DNA from: Ampullimonas aquatilis
GTDB lineage: Bacteria; Pseudomonadota; Gammaproteobacteria; Burkholderiales; Burkholderiaceae_D
DNA length: 64,000 bases
Direction: 5' to 3'
Assembly: GCF_049675895.1 (NCBI RefSeq)
Contig: NZ_CP183834.1
Span: 1,922,001-1,986,000, forward strand
Each line of letters opens with the position of its first letter. Within the stretch, counting starts at the first letter, position 1. The notes under the pieces were generated by a model. The model searched no databases. It worked only from the letters and a program-made list of their open reading frames with translations, and was not told the DNA's origin. The translations under genes and the position numbers were made by a program. This document shows positions 15,968 to 25,261 of this stretch, piece by piece.

Positions 15968-17074
15968 TTATTCGACGCCGCGTAGCGCCGGCCGCTTGCC
16001 CGCACGCAGCCTCAACGGCAGCTCGAATCCGTCACGCCTGACCGAGATTCCCAGCGAACTGCCCGGTGCGACTGCTGCGATCCGGTTGATGAGGTCCACC
16101 GTGTCGGTGACCGGCCGCTGGTTGATGGAGACGACGACATCACCCGGCCTGATGCCGCCGACATCGGCCGGGCCACCCCGCAGTACGCCGGCGATGACCA
16201 CCTCCGGGCGCCCGTTCTCGCGGCGGATTTCCCGGGCTTCGATGCCGAGCCAACCGCGTTCGACCCGCCCGGTCTTGAGAATCTGCTCCAGGACCTGCCG
16301 GGCGATGCTGACCGGGATGGCGAAGCCGATGCCCTGGGAGCCACCGCTTTGGGAAAAGATCGCCGTATTGATGCCGATGAGGGCACCGGAGGCATCCACC
16401 AGCGCCCCGCCGGAATTGCCAGGATTGATGGCCGCGTCGGTCTGAATGAAATTCTCGAAAGCATTGATGCCGAGCCGGTTGCGTCCGGTGGCGCTGACGA
16501 TGCCCTGGGTGACCGTCTGCCCGACGCCGAAGGGGTTGCCGATGGCCAGCACCGGATCACCGACTTCGACGCTGGCGGGGTCGGCAAAAGTCACGGGAAC
16601 CAGCCCCTTGGCCTCGATCTTCAGCACGGCCAAGTCGGTTTCCGGGTCGCCCCCGACCATGCGCGCCTCGGCCGCTTCCCCCGTCGGGAAGGCGACTGCA
16701 ATCTCATCGGCGCCCTCGATCACGTGGTTGTTGGTGAGGATGTAACCGTCGGCGCTGACGACGACCCCCGAACCGAGACTGGTCGCCGGCTGGGGCGCCG
16801 GCACGCCGAACAGTTGCCCGAAGGGATGGCCGAAACCCGGACCGCGCCGGGTAACGACTTGTTTCAGGGTGTAGACATTCACGACCGAGGACATGGCTTT
16901 GTGTGCCGCCTGGCGGAAGCTATACGGGCCGGTCGTCGCGGGCGGCGGAGCTGTTTCCTTGATCGTGACGACTTCCCGCGTCGCCCATCCCCCGCCTCGC
17001 GCCGAGAGGAAGGACCAGACCAGGAAGCCGATGCCGGCCAGGGCGACCAGGAGCAGCCAGAAGCGCCTATTCAT
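15968..17074 (-). CDS. DegS/HtrA-type periplasmic serine protease
   Basis: A 368-residue trypsin-like protease anchored by one N-terminal helix (residues 6-23). The catalytic triad is complete: His 117 (TNNHV), Asp 147 (TDLAV), Ser 221 (GNSGG). One PDZ domain follows (about 270-360, GGIRPGDVVVSINQRPV). A single PDZ and a membrane anchor make it DegS-like rather than DegP-like. Last gene of the czcICBA operon on the minus strand, 54 bases after the PII-like gene; htrA beside czc operons suggests clearing of metal-damaged envelope proteins or activation of an envelope stress response. Confidence 0.9.
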   Translation of the reverse strand: MNRRFWLLLVALAGIGFLVWSFLSARGGGWATREVVTIKETAPPPATTGPYSFRQAAHKAMSSVVNVYTLKQVVTRRGPGFGHPFGQLFGVPAPQPATSLGSGVVVSADGYILTNNHVIEGADEIAVAFPTGEAAEARMVGGDPETDLAVLKIEAKGLVPVTFADPASVEVGDPVLAIGNPFGVGQTVTQGIVSATGRNRLGINAFENFIQTDAAINPGNSGGALVDASGALIGINTAIFSQSGGSQGIGFAIPVSIARQVLEQILKTGRVERGWLGIEAREIRRENGRPEVVIAGVLRGGPADVGGIRPGDVVVSINQRPVTDTVDLINRIAAVAPGSSLGISVRRDGFELPLRLRAGKRPALRGVE

Positions 17075-17128
17075 CGTTTCGCCAGGAGCGTTGCGGCGGC
17101 GGATGGATTGGCTGTCATTTCTTGCTCC

Positions 17129-17467
17129 TCAAGCTATCTTGATTGCGCGCTCGATGGCTGCGACCAGGATCCATCCCGGTTCGGGCTGGCCGGTGTGCGC
17201 CGCCTTGGCGATCACATCCACCAAGGTGTCCACCAGGTCATCGCTACACAGGAGTTCGAGCTTGTACTCGATCACGACGGGTTCGGCGAGATCCATCGCG
17301 TAGTGCTGCTGCGCCGTGTCGGTGCCGGCGAACGGATGTTGCACCCGGGAGGCGGTAATGTTGTGGCAAGCGGAGTTTCCGGCGCAATTGCACAGCCCCG
17401 AATCCCGCAATGCTTCGAGCACGTCGGCCACACGGTCTTGACGGATGGATGCCTTGATCTCTTTCAT
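17129..17467 (-). CDS. PII-like protein of a Czc-type operon
   Basis: A 112-residue protein with the PII start (MKEIKASIRQDRVADVLEAL) and the PII-like end (GWILVAAIERAIKIA). The T-loop region is replaced by a Cys/His-rich segment (SGLCNCAGNSACHN), so it is not a nitrogen sensor in the GlnB sense. PII-like proteins of this kind occur with Czc pumps and probably sense metal or nucleotide (inference). ATG 17467 is chosen because GGAGAA precedes it; an ATG four codons upstream lacks a site. It sits 48 bases after czcA. Confidence 0.75.
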   Translation of the reverse strand: MKEIKASIRQDRVADVLEALRDSGLCNCAGNSACHNITASRVQHPFAGTDTAQQHYAMDLAEPVVIEYKLELLCSDDLVDTLVDVIAKAAHTGQPEPGWILVAAIERAIKIA

Positions 17468-17515
17468 GTCGTTCTCCATGCGATGGCCCCGGCGAGCGGA
17501 GCCTCCGCGGTCAGG

Positions 17516-20500
17516 TCAGGTTGAAGGGTTGCTGCGCTCCCGCCGGGACTCCGCCCATTCGTACATGAGCGGCAGCAGGAGCAGCGTCAGCGCTGTCGAA
17601 GTAAACAGCCCGCCCACCACCACGGTGGCCAGCGGGCGCTGGGTCTCTGCCCCCACTCCTTGAGAAAGCAGCATGGGAATGAGGCCCAGGATGGCGACCG
17701 AAGCGGTCATCAGCACCGGCCGCAGGCGCAGGGCAGCCCCCTGGCGCACCGCCTCGCGAATCGACGCCCCGTGCCGACGCTGGTCGTTGAGGAAGGTCAC
17801 CAGCACGATGCCGTTCAGCATGGCCACCCCGAACACGGCGATGAAGCCGATGGCCGAGGGTACCGACACGTACTGGCCGGTCAGCGCCAGGCCAAAGACG
17901 CCGCCGATGACGGCGAAGGGCACGTTGGCGATGGTCAGGGTGGCATGGGTCAGCGAGTTGAAGGCGGTGTAGAGCAGGATGAAGATGAGCCCGACGGTGA
18001 GCGGCACGATCACCGCCAGCCGAGCCATGGCCCGCTGCTGGTTCTCGAAGGCGCCACCCCACTCGGTCCAGTAGCCGGCCGGCAGTTTCACCTGCGCCCG
18101 GATGCGGGTTTCAGCCTCCTGGACAAACCCGTTCACGTCGCGGCCCCGCACGTCCAGCTGGATCACCGCATAGCGCTGCAGCTGTTCGCGGCGCACGAAG
18201 GAATAACCTTCGTTCATCTCCACCGTCGCCACCCGGGACAGGGGCACCAGCGCCCCGGACTGAGTGCGGATGGGGATGTCGGCAATCGCCTGCGGGCTGT
18301 CGCGGAAGGCCGCGTCCAGGCGCACCTGGAGAGCAAAGCGCTTGGTGCCGTCGATTACCGTCGACACGGTCTTGCCGCCGATGCCGGCCTGCACCACTTC
18401 GAGGATTTCGTCGGCGTTGATGCCATAGCGGGCCGCTTCGTCGCGGTTGACCTTGATCACCATCTGCGGCTTGCCCTTGTTGGCTTCCAGAGAAAGGTCC
18501 GCCGCGCCGGGCACCTTGTCGAGCACGGTTTTCATTTCCCCAACCAGGCGATCCAGGGTGGCGAGATCCTCTCCATAGACCTTGAGGGCCAGGGTGGCGC
18601 GTACGCCGGAAATGAGTTCCTCGACCCGCATCTGGATCGGCTGGGTGGCGCCGAACACCACGGTGGGAACGGCCTTTTCCAGGGTTTCCTGCATTTCACG
18701 GGCGAGTTCGGGCATGGATAGGCGCTTGGGCCATTCGGCCACCGGTTTCGCGGTGATCAGAATTTCCATGTAATTCACATCCGCCGTTTCGCCCTTCTCG
18801 GCGCGGCCGATAGTGGCGAGGGTCGAGGTCACCTGGGGGAAATGCTCCTTGAGCACGGCGTCGATGCGTTTCGAGACGGCGATGCTCTCTTCCAGCGAGG
18901 TGGAAGGAATGCCGGTGACGCGAAAAAGGATGGTGCCCTCCTGCAGCGTCGGCATGAATTCCTTGCCGAGGAAGGGAAACAGGGCCAGCGCCGCCGCCAG
19001 TAGCACCAGGGCGCCGCCGATCACGGTCTTTTTCCGGTCAAGCGCCCAGTCCAGCAAGGGCAGATAGATACGCTTCGCATGGCGCAGGATGAAAGTATCC
19101 TTCTCTTCCTTCGGCTTCAGGATCAGCGCCGCCAGCACCGGAACGAGGGTCAGTGTCAGGATGAGGGATCCCAGCATGGCGAAGGCGATGGTGAGCGCCA
19201 TGGGCTTGAAGAGCTTGCCCTCCAGACCGGTCAGGGAGAAGAGCGGCAGGAAGACGACGATGATGATCAGGATGGCGAACGCGATCGGGTTGATCACTTC
19301 CCGCGCCGCTTCCAGCATCACGTGCGTCTTGTTGACCGGTTTGCCGGCCTGATGGGAGAGGAGCCGGAAGCTGTTCTCCACCATGACCACCGCGCCGTCC
19401 ACCATCATACCGATGCCAATGGCGAGTCCCGCCAGCGACATCAGGTTGGCGGACATCCCAACATACTGCATCAGGATGAAAGCGATGAGCATGGCGAGCG
19501 GCAGGGTCACGACTACGACCACGGCCGAGCGGATTTCCCCGAGGAACAGGAAGAGGATTAGCGCGACCAGGATCGAACCTTCCAGGAGGGCGCTTTCCGC
19601 CGTCTTCAGCGCCTTCTCCACCAACTCCGTGCGGTCGTATTCCGGGGTGATGGTGACCCCTTTAGGCAGCGCCTGCTGGGCCACCTTGAGCTTGGCCTTC
19701 ACCGCATCCACCACGTTCTTGGCATTCTCGTTGATGCGCGCCAGCGCCAGCCCCAATACCACTTCCCGGCCATCTTTGGTGACCGCGCCGAAACGCAGGC
19801 TGGGGGCTTCCTTCACTTCTGCCACGTCGCGCACGTAGACCGGGGCCCCTTCGCGCTGGGTAATCACGATGTTACTGATGTCGCGGGAGCCGGTGACCAG
19901 CCCCAGCCCGCGCACCAGATACTGCTCCTGGCCGAGATTCAGGTACTGGCCGCCCACCTGGCGATTATTGGCGGCCAGGGCCTCCATCACCGCCTTGAAG
20001 GTCAGGCCGTACTTGATCAGTTTCTGGGGCTGGATGAGCACCTGGAACTGTTTCTCGTCGCCCCCCCACGAAGTCACGTCATCCACGCCGGGTGCCGTGC
20101 GCAGGATGAGCCGGACGGTCCAGTCCTGCAGGGTGCGCAGGTCCATGGTCGAGAGCTTCCGGTCAGCCGACTCGATGGTGTACCAGAACACCTGCCCCAA
20201 CCCCGAGGTGTTCGGCCCCAGGGTTGGCTCGCCATAGCCTTCGGGAATCCGCTCCTTCGCTTCGAGGAGCTTTTCGCTGACCAGGCGGCGGGCAAAGTAG
20301 ATGTCCACGTTGTCCTTGAAATAGGCGCTGACGAAGGACAGCCCGAACAGCGACACAGAACGGATTTCTTCCACGCCGGGCAAGCCGGCCATGGCCGTTT
20401 CCATCGGGAAGGTGAGCAGCTTCTCGACATCCTCGGCGGCGAGGCCGGGCGACTCGGTGTAGACATTGACCTGAATCGGCGTCACATCCGGAAAGGCGTC

Positions 20501-20608
20501 CACCGGCACGGCGCGGAAGGCTTGCACACCGAACACCACGACGAGCAGGAATCCGACCAGGACCAGGACCTTGTAGCGCAGCGAGAGATCGACAATTGAA
20601 TTGAGCAT
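17516..20608 (-). CDS. czcA: CzcA-family heavy-metal RND efflux pump
   Basis: A full-length 1030-residue inner-membrane pump with twelve helices and two large periplasmic loops. Family landmarks include VDAFPDVTPIQVNVYTESPG, the helix-4 proton-relay stretch GIGMMVDGAVVMVEN, and RLRPVLMTASVAILGLIPM near the end. In helix 4 the central Asp and Glu are present, but the first Asp of the CzcA pattern (DFGxxxD) is Gly, so it is not a classical HME1 Co/Zn/Cd type; the exact metal is open. It works with CzcB and CzcC to move metal from periplasm and cytoplasm out of the cell. It follows czcB by nine bases. Confidence 0.93.
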   Translation of the reverse strand: MLNSIVDLSLRYKVLVLVGFLLVVVFGVQAFRAVPVDAFPDVTPIQVNVYTESPGLAAEDVEKLLTFPMETAMAGLPGVEEIRSVSLFGLSFVSAYFKDNVDIYFARRLVSEKLLEAKERIPEGYGEPTLGPNTSGLGQVFWYTIESADRKLSTMDLRTLQDWTVRLILRTAPGVDDVTSWGGDEKQFQVLIQPQKLIKYGLTFKAVMEALAANNRQVGGQYLNLGQEQYLVRGLGLVTGSRDISNIVITQREGAPVYVRDVAEVKEAPSLRFGAVTKDGREVVLGLALARINENAKNVVDAVKAKLKVAQQALPKGVTITPEYDRTELVEKALKTAESALLEGSILVALILFLFLGEIRSAVVVVVTLPLAMLIAFILMQYVGMSANLMSLAGLAIGIGMMVDGAVVMVENSFRLLSHQAGKPVNKTHVMLEAAREVINPIAFAILIIIVVFLPLFSLTGLEGKLFKPMALTIAFAMLGSLILTLTLVPVLAALILKPKEEKDTFILRHAKRIYLPLLDWALDRKKTVIGGALVLLAAALALFPFLGKEFMPTLQEGTILFRVTGIPSTSLEESIAVSKRIDAVLKEHFPQVTSTLATIGRAEKGETADVNYMEILITAKPVAEWPKRLSMPELAREMQETLEKAVPTVVFGATQPIQMRVEELISGVRATLALKVYGEDLATLDRLVGEMKTVLDKVPGAADLSLEANKGKPQMVIKVNRDEAARYGINADEILEVVQAGIGGKTVSTVIDGTKRFALQVRLDAAFRDSPQAIADIPIRTQSGALVPLSRVATVEMNEGYSFVRREQLQRYAVIQLDVRGRDVNGFVQEAETRIRAQVKLPAGYWTEWGGAFENQQRAMARLAVIVPLTVGLIFILLYTAFNSLTHATLTIANVPFAVIGGVFGLALTGQYVSVPSAIGFIAVFGVAMLNGIVLVTFLNDQRRHGASIREAVRQGAALRLRPVLMTASVAILGLIPMLLSQGVGAETQRPLATVVVGGLFTSTALTLLLLPLMYEWAESRRERSNPST

Positions 20609-20617
20609 GGCCGGTCC

Positions 20618-21874
20618 TCAGTGCGAATCGCCGATTTGCGACTTGAGCAGGCGCGCCTTGAGCGCATACGTTCCGGCAGTCACCACCCGCTCGCCGGCCT
20701 GCAATCCGTTTTTGATCACGACCCGGTCACGCAGTTTTTCTCCCAGCTCGACAGCACGCGGCTCGAAGCCGCCGTGTTCCTCGACGAAGGCCGTCGGTTG
20801 GCCCTGCATCAGCACCACGGCTTCCTGCGGCAGCAACAACGCCTTGGCTTTGCCCGCGACGCCGACCGTTCCGCTGGTACGGATAGCTGCGGTGGCGAAC
20901 ATCTCGGGTTTGAGCCGTCCGCCCGGATTGGCGACCTCGACCCGGGCCTGGACCGTGCGCGACTCCTTGTCCACGACCGCCGCAATGTAGGTGAGCGTGC
21001 CCTGGAAGGATTCGCCGGGATAGGCATCGACAGTGACCATCGCTTCCGCGCCGGTCTTGACCCGGCCGAGATCCTTCTCGAACAGGTTGGCCTCGATCCA
21101 CAGTTTCGAGAGGTCGGCCACGGTGAACATCTGCTTGTCGGGCTGGGCCAGTTCGCCGAGGATGGCGTGCTTCTCGATCACCGTGCCGGCAAACGGCGTG
21201 GTCAGTGGGAAGGTCGACACGGCCCGGCCATCGTCGGCTGGCGTTGTCCCCACCCCAAGCATGCGCAGCTTGTCGCCGGCGGCGGCGAACGATGCCTTGG
21301 CCTTCTCGTACTCGGCGTGGGCGCGCAAATGGTCCTTCTGGGCGATGATCTGGTCGCCGTGGAGTTTTTCGGCACGCTCGAAGTCGGCCTTGGCCACCGC
21401 GAGCTGGGTCTTCGCCTGGAGATAGCTGGAGTGCGCTTCGCCCACATCGAGGCTGTCGAGCACGGCCAGCGCCTGTCCGGCCTTCACCCGGTCGCCGAGA
21501 TTGACGTGGACCTTGACGATGCGTCCCGGCACTCGCGGTGCGACATGGGTGATGCGATCCTGGTTGGGGCGGATGGTGGCGGTGACCGTCAACTGCTCGC
21601 TGATTTCCTGCGCCGCGAGTTCTTCGACCTTGATCCCGGCGGCTTCGATCGCCTCGGCGCTGAGCTTCAATGACTCCTCCTCACCGTGTCCGGCCTCGCC
21701 TTCCTTGTGCTCACCAGGCTTCTCGTGCGCTTTGTCGGCGGCTGCAGCGGGTTTCGCGGCAGCCGGCTGCGCGGCCGCCGTCGGCGATGGTTCGGGTTTG
21801 CCGCAGCCGGCCAGGGGGATGCCCGCCATGGCGATCACCAGCGCGATGCCCAGTTCCGTTCTTGATGTCTTCAT
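20618..21874 (-). CDS. czcB: CzcB-type periplasmic adaptor (membrane fusion lipoprotein)
   Basis: A 418-residue adaptor linking CzcA to CzcC. ATG 21874 is chosen since it opens a lipoprotein signal (lipobox LAGC, Cys 24) with GGAAAAG upstream; the frame itself is open to 22162. A His/Glu/Lys-rich arm (AHEKPGEHKEGEAGHGEEE) follows, a metal-binding feature of CzcB. Then come the lipoyl half-motif (HVAPRVPGRIVKVHVNLGDR), a coiled-coil hairpin, the second lipoyl half (TTPFAGTVIEKHAILGE), a beta barrel and the membrane-proximal domain. Confidence 0.92.
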   Translation of the reverse strand: MKTSRTELGIALVIAMAGIPLAGCGKPEPSPTAAAQPAAAKPAAAADKAHEKPGEHKEGEAGHGEEESLKLSAEAIEAAGIKVEELAAQEISEQLTVTATIRPNQDRITHVAPRVPGRIVKVHVNLGDRVKAGQALAVLDSLDVGEAHSSYLQAKTQLAVAKADFERAEKLHGDQIIAQKDHLRAHAEYEKAKASFAAAGDKLRMLGVGTTPADDGRAVSTFPLTTPFAGTVIEKHAILGELAQPDKQMFTVADLSKLWIEANLFEKDLGRVKTGAEAMVTVDAYPGESFQGTLTYIAAVVDKESRTVQARVEVANPGGRLKPEMFATAAIRTSGTVGVAGKAKALLLPQEAVVLMQGQPTAFVEEHGGFEPRAVELGEKLRDRVVIKNGLQAGERVVTAGTYALKARLLKSQIGDSH

Positions 21875-21915
21875 GAGGTCTTTTCCAATACGTGTGTTCT
21901 TCAGGTGGCCGCTCA

Positions 21916-23238
21916 TCATTTCGTTTCCGTCCAGCCGGCGCTTTGTTCCAGCTCGCTGCGGGTCAGGGCGAAATCGGTCATCGCCTCCAGTACCTCGCGG
22001 CGGGTATCGAGCACCTGCCGGGTGGCGAGCAGCATCTGGACCAGGCTGATTTCGCCGGCGCGATAGGCGGCGGTGGACAGGCGCTGGTTTTCTTCGAGGC
22101 GTTGCAGGACCGACTGATCGAGCCGCTGCGTCCGTTGGCGCAGGCTGTCGAGCTTCTGCCACAGGGCGAAGACGCGCGCACGGGTATCCCGGCCGGCGGC
22201 CTGTTTCTCGATCTCGGTCTGCGTCAGCTCCGCCGACGCCTTGCCAATGCCCGCGGCGTTACGACGGAAGAGCGGCAAGGGGACGGAAATGGTCAGCCCG
22301 ACGACCTTCTCGCGGGCATCACCGGGACCTTCGCGAGCGGAACTCAGGCCGACAGTGATGTCGGGATAGACCGCCGCACGTTCAAGGCCGAGCCGGTGGC
22401 GTGCTGCCTGTTCACGGTGGTCGAGAGCGCGCAGCTGCGCCCTGCTGGCCGCCGCCGCCAGCAATTGGTCCACGGTGTAGGGTAGTTCCGGCTTGACGGC
22501 AAGCGATCCCTTGACCGTGGGCAGCTTCTCGGCGGGCAATTGCAACAGCGTGGCCAGGTCGGCGCGCGCCTGAATCAATTGTTCGGCAACGATTTCGAGC
22601 TGGTTGCTGGCGCGCCCGAGTTCGACTTCGGCAAGATTGGCGTCGAGCTTCGTATCCTCGCCCGCGTCGAAGCGCTTGCGGGTGACGGTGCTGTTTTCCT
22701 TGATCAAATCGACCAGGCCCGCTTCCATATCGGCGCGCAGTTGCAGGCTCACCACGCGGACGAACTTCTGCTCCACCTCGGCGCGCAATTGCCGACGGGC
22801 TTCCTCGATGGTTTCGCGCAGCGCCGCCAGCTCCTGTTCCGCCGCCGTGCGCCGATAGCCTTGTTGGCCGGCGATTTCCAGCGTCTGCGTCAGGCCGACG
22901 TTCCACTCGCGCTGCGTGCGTTCGTTGAGTGTCGGGTCGGGAACCGTCCGCCGCTGGCGCTCGGCGGCGATCTGTGGGTTGTTCCAGAACAATCCCTGCG
23001 CGTCGGCGAGCTGCCCTTCGGCGGTGGCGAGATTCGCCCGTGCGCTGTTCAGGGCAGGGTTGGACTGCTCGGCGAGTTGCCAAGCCTGTTCCAGGGTCAG
23101 CGGAAGCTCAACAGACGTGGGCGCAAGGCCGGGCGACCCATTGGTCTGGACCACCGTCCTCGGCGAAACCTGCGGGTACTGTGCGTGCGCTGGCAGTGTG
23201 GCCAGCAGCACAAGCGAAAGCAAAAGCGTCTTGTTCAT
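21916..23238 (-). CDS. czcC: CzcC-type outer-membrane efflux channel (TolC family)
   Basis: A 440-residue outer-membrane factor, the exit duct of the Czc pump. ATG 23238 gives a signal peptide (MNKTLLLSLVLLATLPAHA) and has GAGGAA five bases upstream; the frame also contains an earlier start at 23292. Two OEP repeats are visible, the first opening with LTLEQAWQLAEQSNPALNSA and the second around AYRAGEISLVQMLLATRQVL. The stop at 21916-21918 lies 41 bases before czcB. Confidence 0.92.
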   Translation of the reverse strand: MNKTLLLSLVLLATLPAHAQYPQVSPRTVVQTNGSPGLAPTSVELPLTLEQAWQLAEQSNPALNSARANLATAEGQLADAQGLFWNNPQIAAERQRRTVPDPTLNERTQREWNVGLTQTLEIAGQQGYRRTAAEQELAALRETIEEARRQLRAEVEQKFVRVVSLQLRADMEAGLVDLIKENSTVTRKRFDAGEDTKLDANLAEVELGRASNQLEIVAEQLIQARADLATLLQLPAEKLPTVKGSLAVKPELPYTVDQLLAAAASRAQLRALDHREQAARHRLGLERAAVYPDITVGLSSAREGPGDAREKVVGLTISVPLPLFRRNAAGIGKASAELTQTEIEKQAAGRDTRARVFALWQKLDSLRQRTQRLDQSVLQRLEENQRLSTAAYRAGEISLVQMLLATRQVLDTRREVLEAMTDFALTRSELEQSAGWTETK

Positions 23239-23355
23239 CGAATTCCTCAGCGAGTTGAACCATGAGAAGAATCCGACGGGACGTACAGACAACCCGCTGG
23301 CGCGGACCTAGTCTGCCGTCAAGGACGAGAAAAAGAGTGGACGCGTCCCGCCGGA

Positions 23356-23700
23356 TCAGGCGAGGCGGGCAAGTGGCGGACGGTCGAAGGGATCGACAGT
23401 GGCGGAGCGGAACTCCGCGACCGAGGAGGCAATGAGTTGGGGTGGGCTGTTATCGCCAAGAATTGGCGAGAAAGCCGGCACAAACGACGAGAACGACAGG
23501 TGACAGAATCCACAGTCAGGATCGATCTGGGTGCCGGTATCGCTCGACTTGTCCATCGAGCGATCATGTTGATGCATGTGATGCCCAAAATGCGCTGCCT
23601 GCGGAGATTCCTTCTGATGCTGGCAATAGCTAGCCGCAACCGCAAAGGCGGCGTTCAGCGAGAGCAGCACGGCAAAAATGAAGGTGAGGTAGGTACGCAT
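23356..23700 (-). CDS. czcI: CzcI-like periplasmic protein of the czc operon
   Basis: A 114-residue protein with a signal peptide (residues 1-22) and a His/Cys/Met-rich mature part (CQHQKE, HFGHHMHQHD, DCGFCHLSFSSF), as in CzcI, a small regulator-like protein that opens czc operons. It is first in the run czcI-czcC-czcB-czcA-PII-htrA. An IS256-type element starts at 23703, two bases before the start codon, so the original ribosome site and promoter (now near 25033-25120) have been cut away; expression of the whole operon must depend on sequence within the IS or on none. Confidence 0.75.
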   Translation of the reverse strand: MRTYLTFIFAVLLSLNAAFAVAASYCQHQKESPQAAHFGHHMHQHDRSMDKSSDTGTQIDPDCGFCHLSFSSFVPAFSPILGDNSPPQLIASSVAEFRSATVDPFDRPPLARLA

Positions 23701-23702
23701 CG

Positions 23703-23730
23703 GGGCGTGTGCAGAATTTTGTGTAAACGG
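23703..23730 (+). repeat. IS256-family left inverted repeat
   Basis: GGGCGTGTGCAGAATTTTGT and the following GTAAACGG pair with 25005-25032 at about 23 of 28 positions; the inner TTTTGTGTAAACGG is identical. Confidence 0.85.
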
Positions 23731-23768
23731 ACTGATGGCAGGAAACTGCCGACTTGTCCGGAGCCACA

Positions 23769-24995
23769 ATGAGCACAAAGAAACACGACGTCCCTGAAGC
23801 CCTCCTGGCCAGCCTGCTGGCCGACTACAAGAAACCCGAAGACCTGATTGGCGAGAACGGCCTGCTGAAGCAGCTTACCAAGCTGCTGGTCGAGAAGGCG
23901 CTGGATGCCGAACTGACCGAGCACCTTGGCCACGGCAAGAATGAGCTAGTCGCCAACGCCGCCGGCAACACCCGCAACGGCAAGAGCCGGAAAACACTCA
24001 AGGGCGACTTCGGCCAGTTGCCGATCGAAGTTCCCCGCGACCGGCATGGCACCTTCGAGCCCCAGCTGATTCCCAAGCACCAGACCCGCTGGGCCGGCTT
24101 CGATGAAAAGATTCTGTCGCTCTACGCCCGCGGCATGACCGTGCGCGAAATCCAGAGCCACCTGGAGGAAATCTACGGCACCGAAGTCTCCTCCAGCCTG
24201 ATCTCCTCCGTGACGGACGCCGTGGCCGAGGAAGTGAAGGCCTGGCAGGCAAGGCCCCTTGATCCGCTCTACCCGATCGTTTATCTCGACTGCATCCACG
24301 TCAAGGTGCGAGAAGGGGCCGTGCGCGTGAAGGCGGTTTATCTGGCCATCGGCGTCACCATGGCCGGCGAGAAGGAAGTGCTGGGCCTGTGGCTGGCGCA
24401 AACCGAAGGCGCCAAGTTCTGGCTACAGGTGGTAACAGAACTCAGGAACCGGGGCGTGCAGGACATCTTCATCGCCTGTGTCGATGGCTTGAAGGGGTTC
24501 CCGGAAGCCATCGAGGCCGTGTTCCCCAAGGCGGCCGTCCAGCTTTGCGTGGTGCACATGGTGCGCCACAGCCTGAACTACGTTTCCTGGAAGCGCCGGC
24601 CGGAGGTGGCGGCGGACCTGAAGCGCATCTATCAGTCGGCGACCGCCGAGGAGGCCGAACAGCGGCTCGGGGAGTTCGAGGCCAAATGGGATGAGGAATA
24701 TCTGCCGATCGGCCAGTCCTGGCGCCGCAACTGGGCCCGGCTGATTCCATTCTTCGACTATCCGCCGGAGATCAGGAAGGTGATCTACACCACCAATGCG
24801 ATCGAGTCGGTGAACATGAGCCTGCGCAAGCTGACCAAGAACCGGGGCTCGTTCCCGAGCGACGAGGCGCTAATGAAACTCTTCTATCTGGCGCTACGCA
24901 ATATCAGCCAGAAATGGACGATGCCGATTCGGGATTGGAAAGCCGCACTGACTCGCTTTACCATCCAGTTCGAGGAACGGATTCCTCAGATGTGA
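23769..24995 (+). CDS. IS256-family (mutator-type) transposase
   Basis: A 408-residue DDE transposase. The catalytic residues are in place: first Asp in VYLDCIHVK, second Asp in CVDGLKGFPEAIE, Glu in YTTNAIESVN, followed by the usual KNRGSFPSDEALMKLFYLAL. The N-terminal part holds helix-turn-helix-like DNA binding segments (LSLYARGMTVREIQSHLEEI). ATG 23769 has CCGGAG upstream. No frameshift or stop; the protein should be active. Confidence 0.95.
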   Translation: MSTKKHDVPEALLASLLADYKKPEDLIGENGLLKQLTKLLVEKALDAELTEHLGHGKNELVANAAGNTRNGKSRKTLKGDFGQLPIEVPRDRHGTFEPQLIPKHQTRWAGFDEKILSLYARGMTVREIQSHLEEIYGTEVSSSLISSVTDAVAEEVKAWQARPLDPLYPIVYLDCIHVKVREGAVRVKAVYLAIGVTMAGEKEVLGLWLAQTEGAKFWLQVVTELRNRGVQDIFIACVDGLKGFPEAIEAVFPKAAVQLCVVHMVRHSLNYVSWKRRPEVAADLKRIYQSATAEEAEQRLGEFEAKWDEEYLPIGQSWRRNWARLIPFFDYPPEIRKVIYTTNAIESVNMSLRKLTKNRGSFPSDEALMKLFYLALRNISQKWTMPIRDWKAALTRFTIQFEERIPQM

Positions 24996-25004
24996 TTTGA
25001 AACC

Positions 25005-25032
25005 CCGTTTACACAAAAATTCGGACAGGCCC
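25005..25032 (-). repeat. IS256-family right inverted repeat
   Basis: On the minus strand begins GGGCCTGTCCGAATTTTTGT and ends GTAAACGG. Confidence 0.85.
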
Positions 25033-25083
25033 CGCATCGCCGCGAAGTATATCAGGACTCATCTCGCTGAGATAGCACAGCTT

Positions 25084-25105
25084 CCTATTGCATTCCTATT
25101 GCATT
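25084..25105 (+). repeat. Tandem 11-bp repeat in the former czcI upstream region
   Basis: CCTATTGCATT occurs twice in a row. The segment 25033-25250 was the upstream region of czcI before the IS came in; a doubled motif here could be a regulator site, but nothing else supports it. Confidence 0.5.
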
Positions 25106-25261
25106 GATCGAACGCTTTCAATCGATTTGACGTGCCACCGCAGCCCTACGAAGCAACACACTATTAGGACGCCAGTGTAAGCAGCAATCTCGAAATGCGC
25201 CCTTTTTGGATCAATTTCAAAAACACAGCCAACCTGCGGCAAGTTGTAATTGTCGATAGTA

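Larger units (their letters stand above)
23703..25032 (+). mobile_element. IS256-family insertion sequence, complete
   Basis: 1330 bases with 28-bp imperfect terminal inverted repeats and a single transposase gene. CGCATCG occurs just outside both ends (23696-23702 and 25033-25039), a 7-bp direct repeat, close to the 8-9 bp duplications of this family. Both ends and the gene look intact, so the copy may still move. It separates czcI from its former upstream region. Confidence 0.88.
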
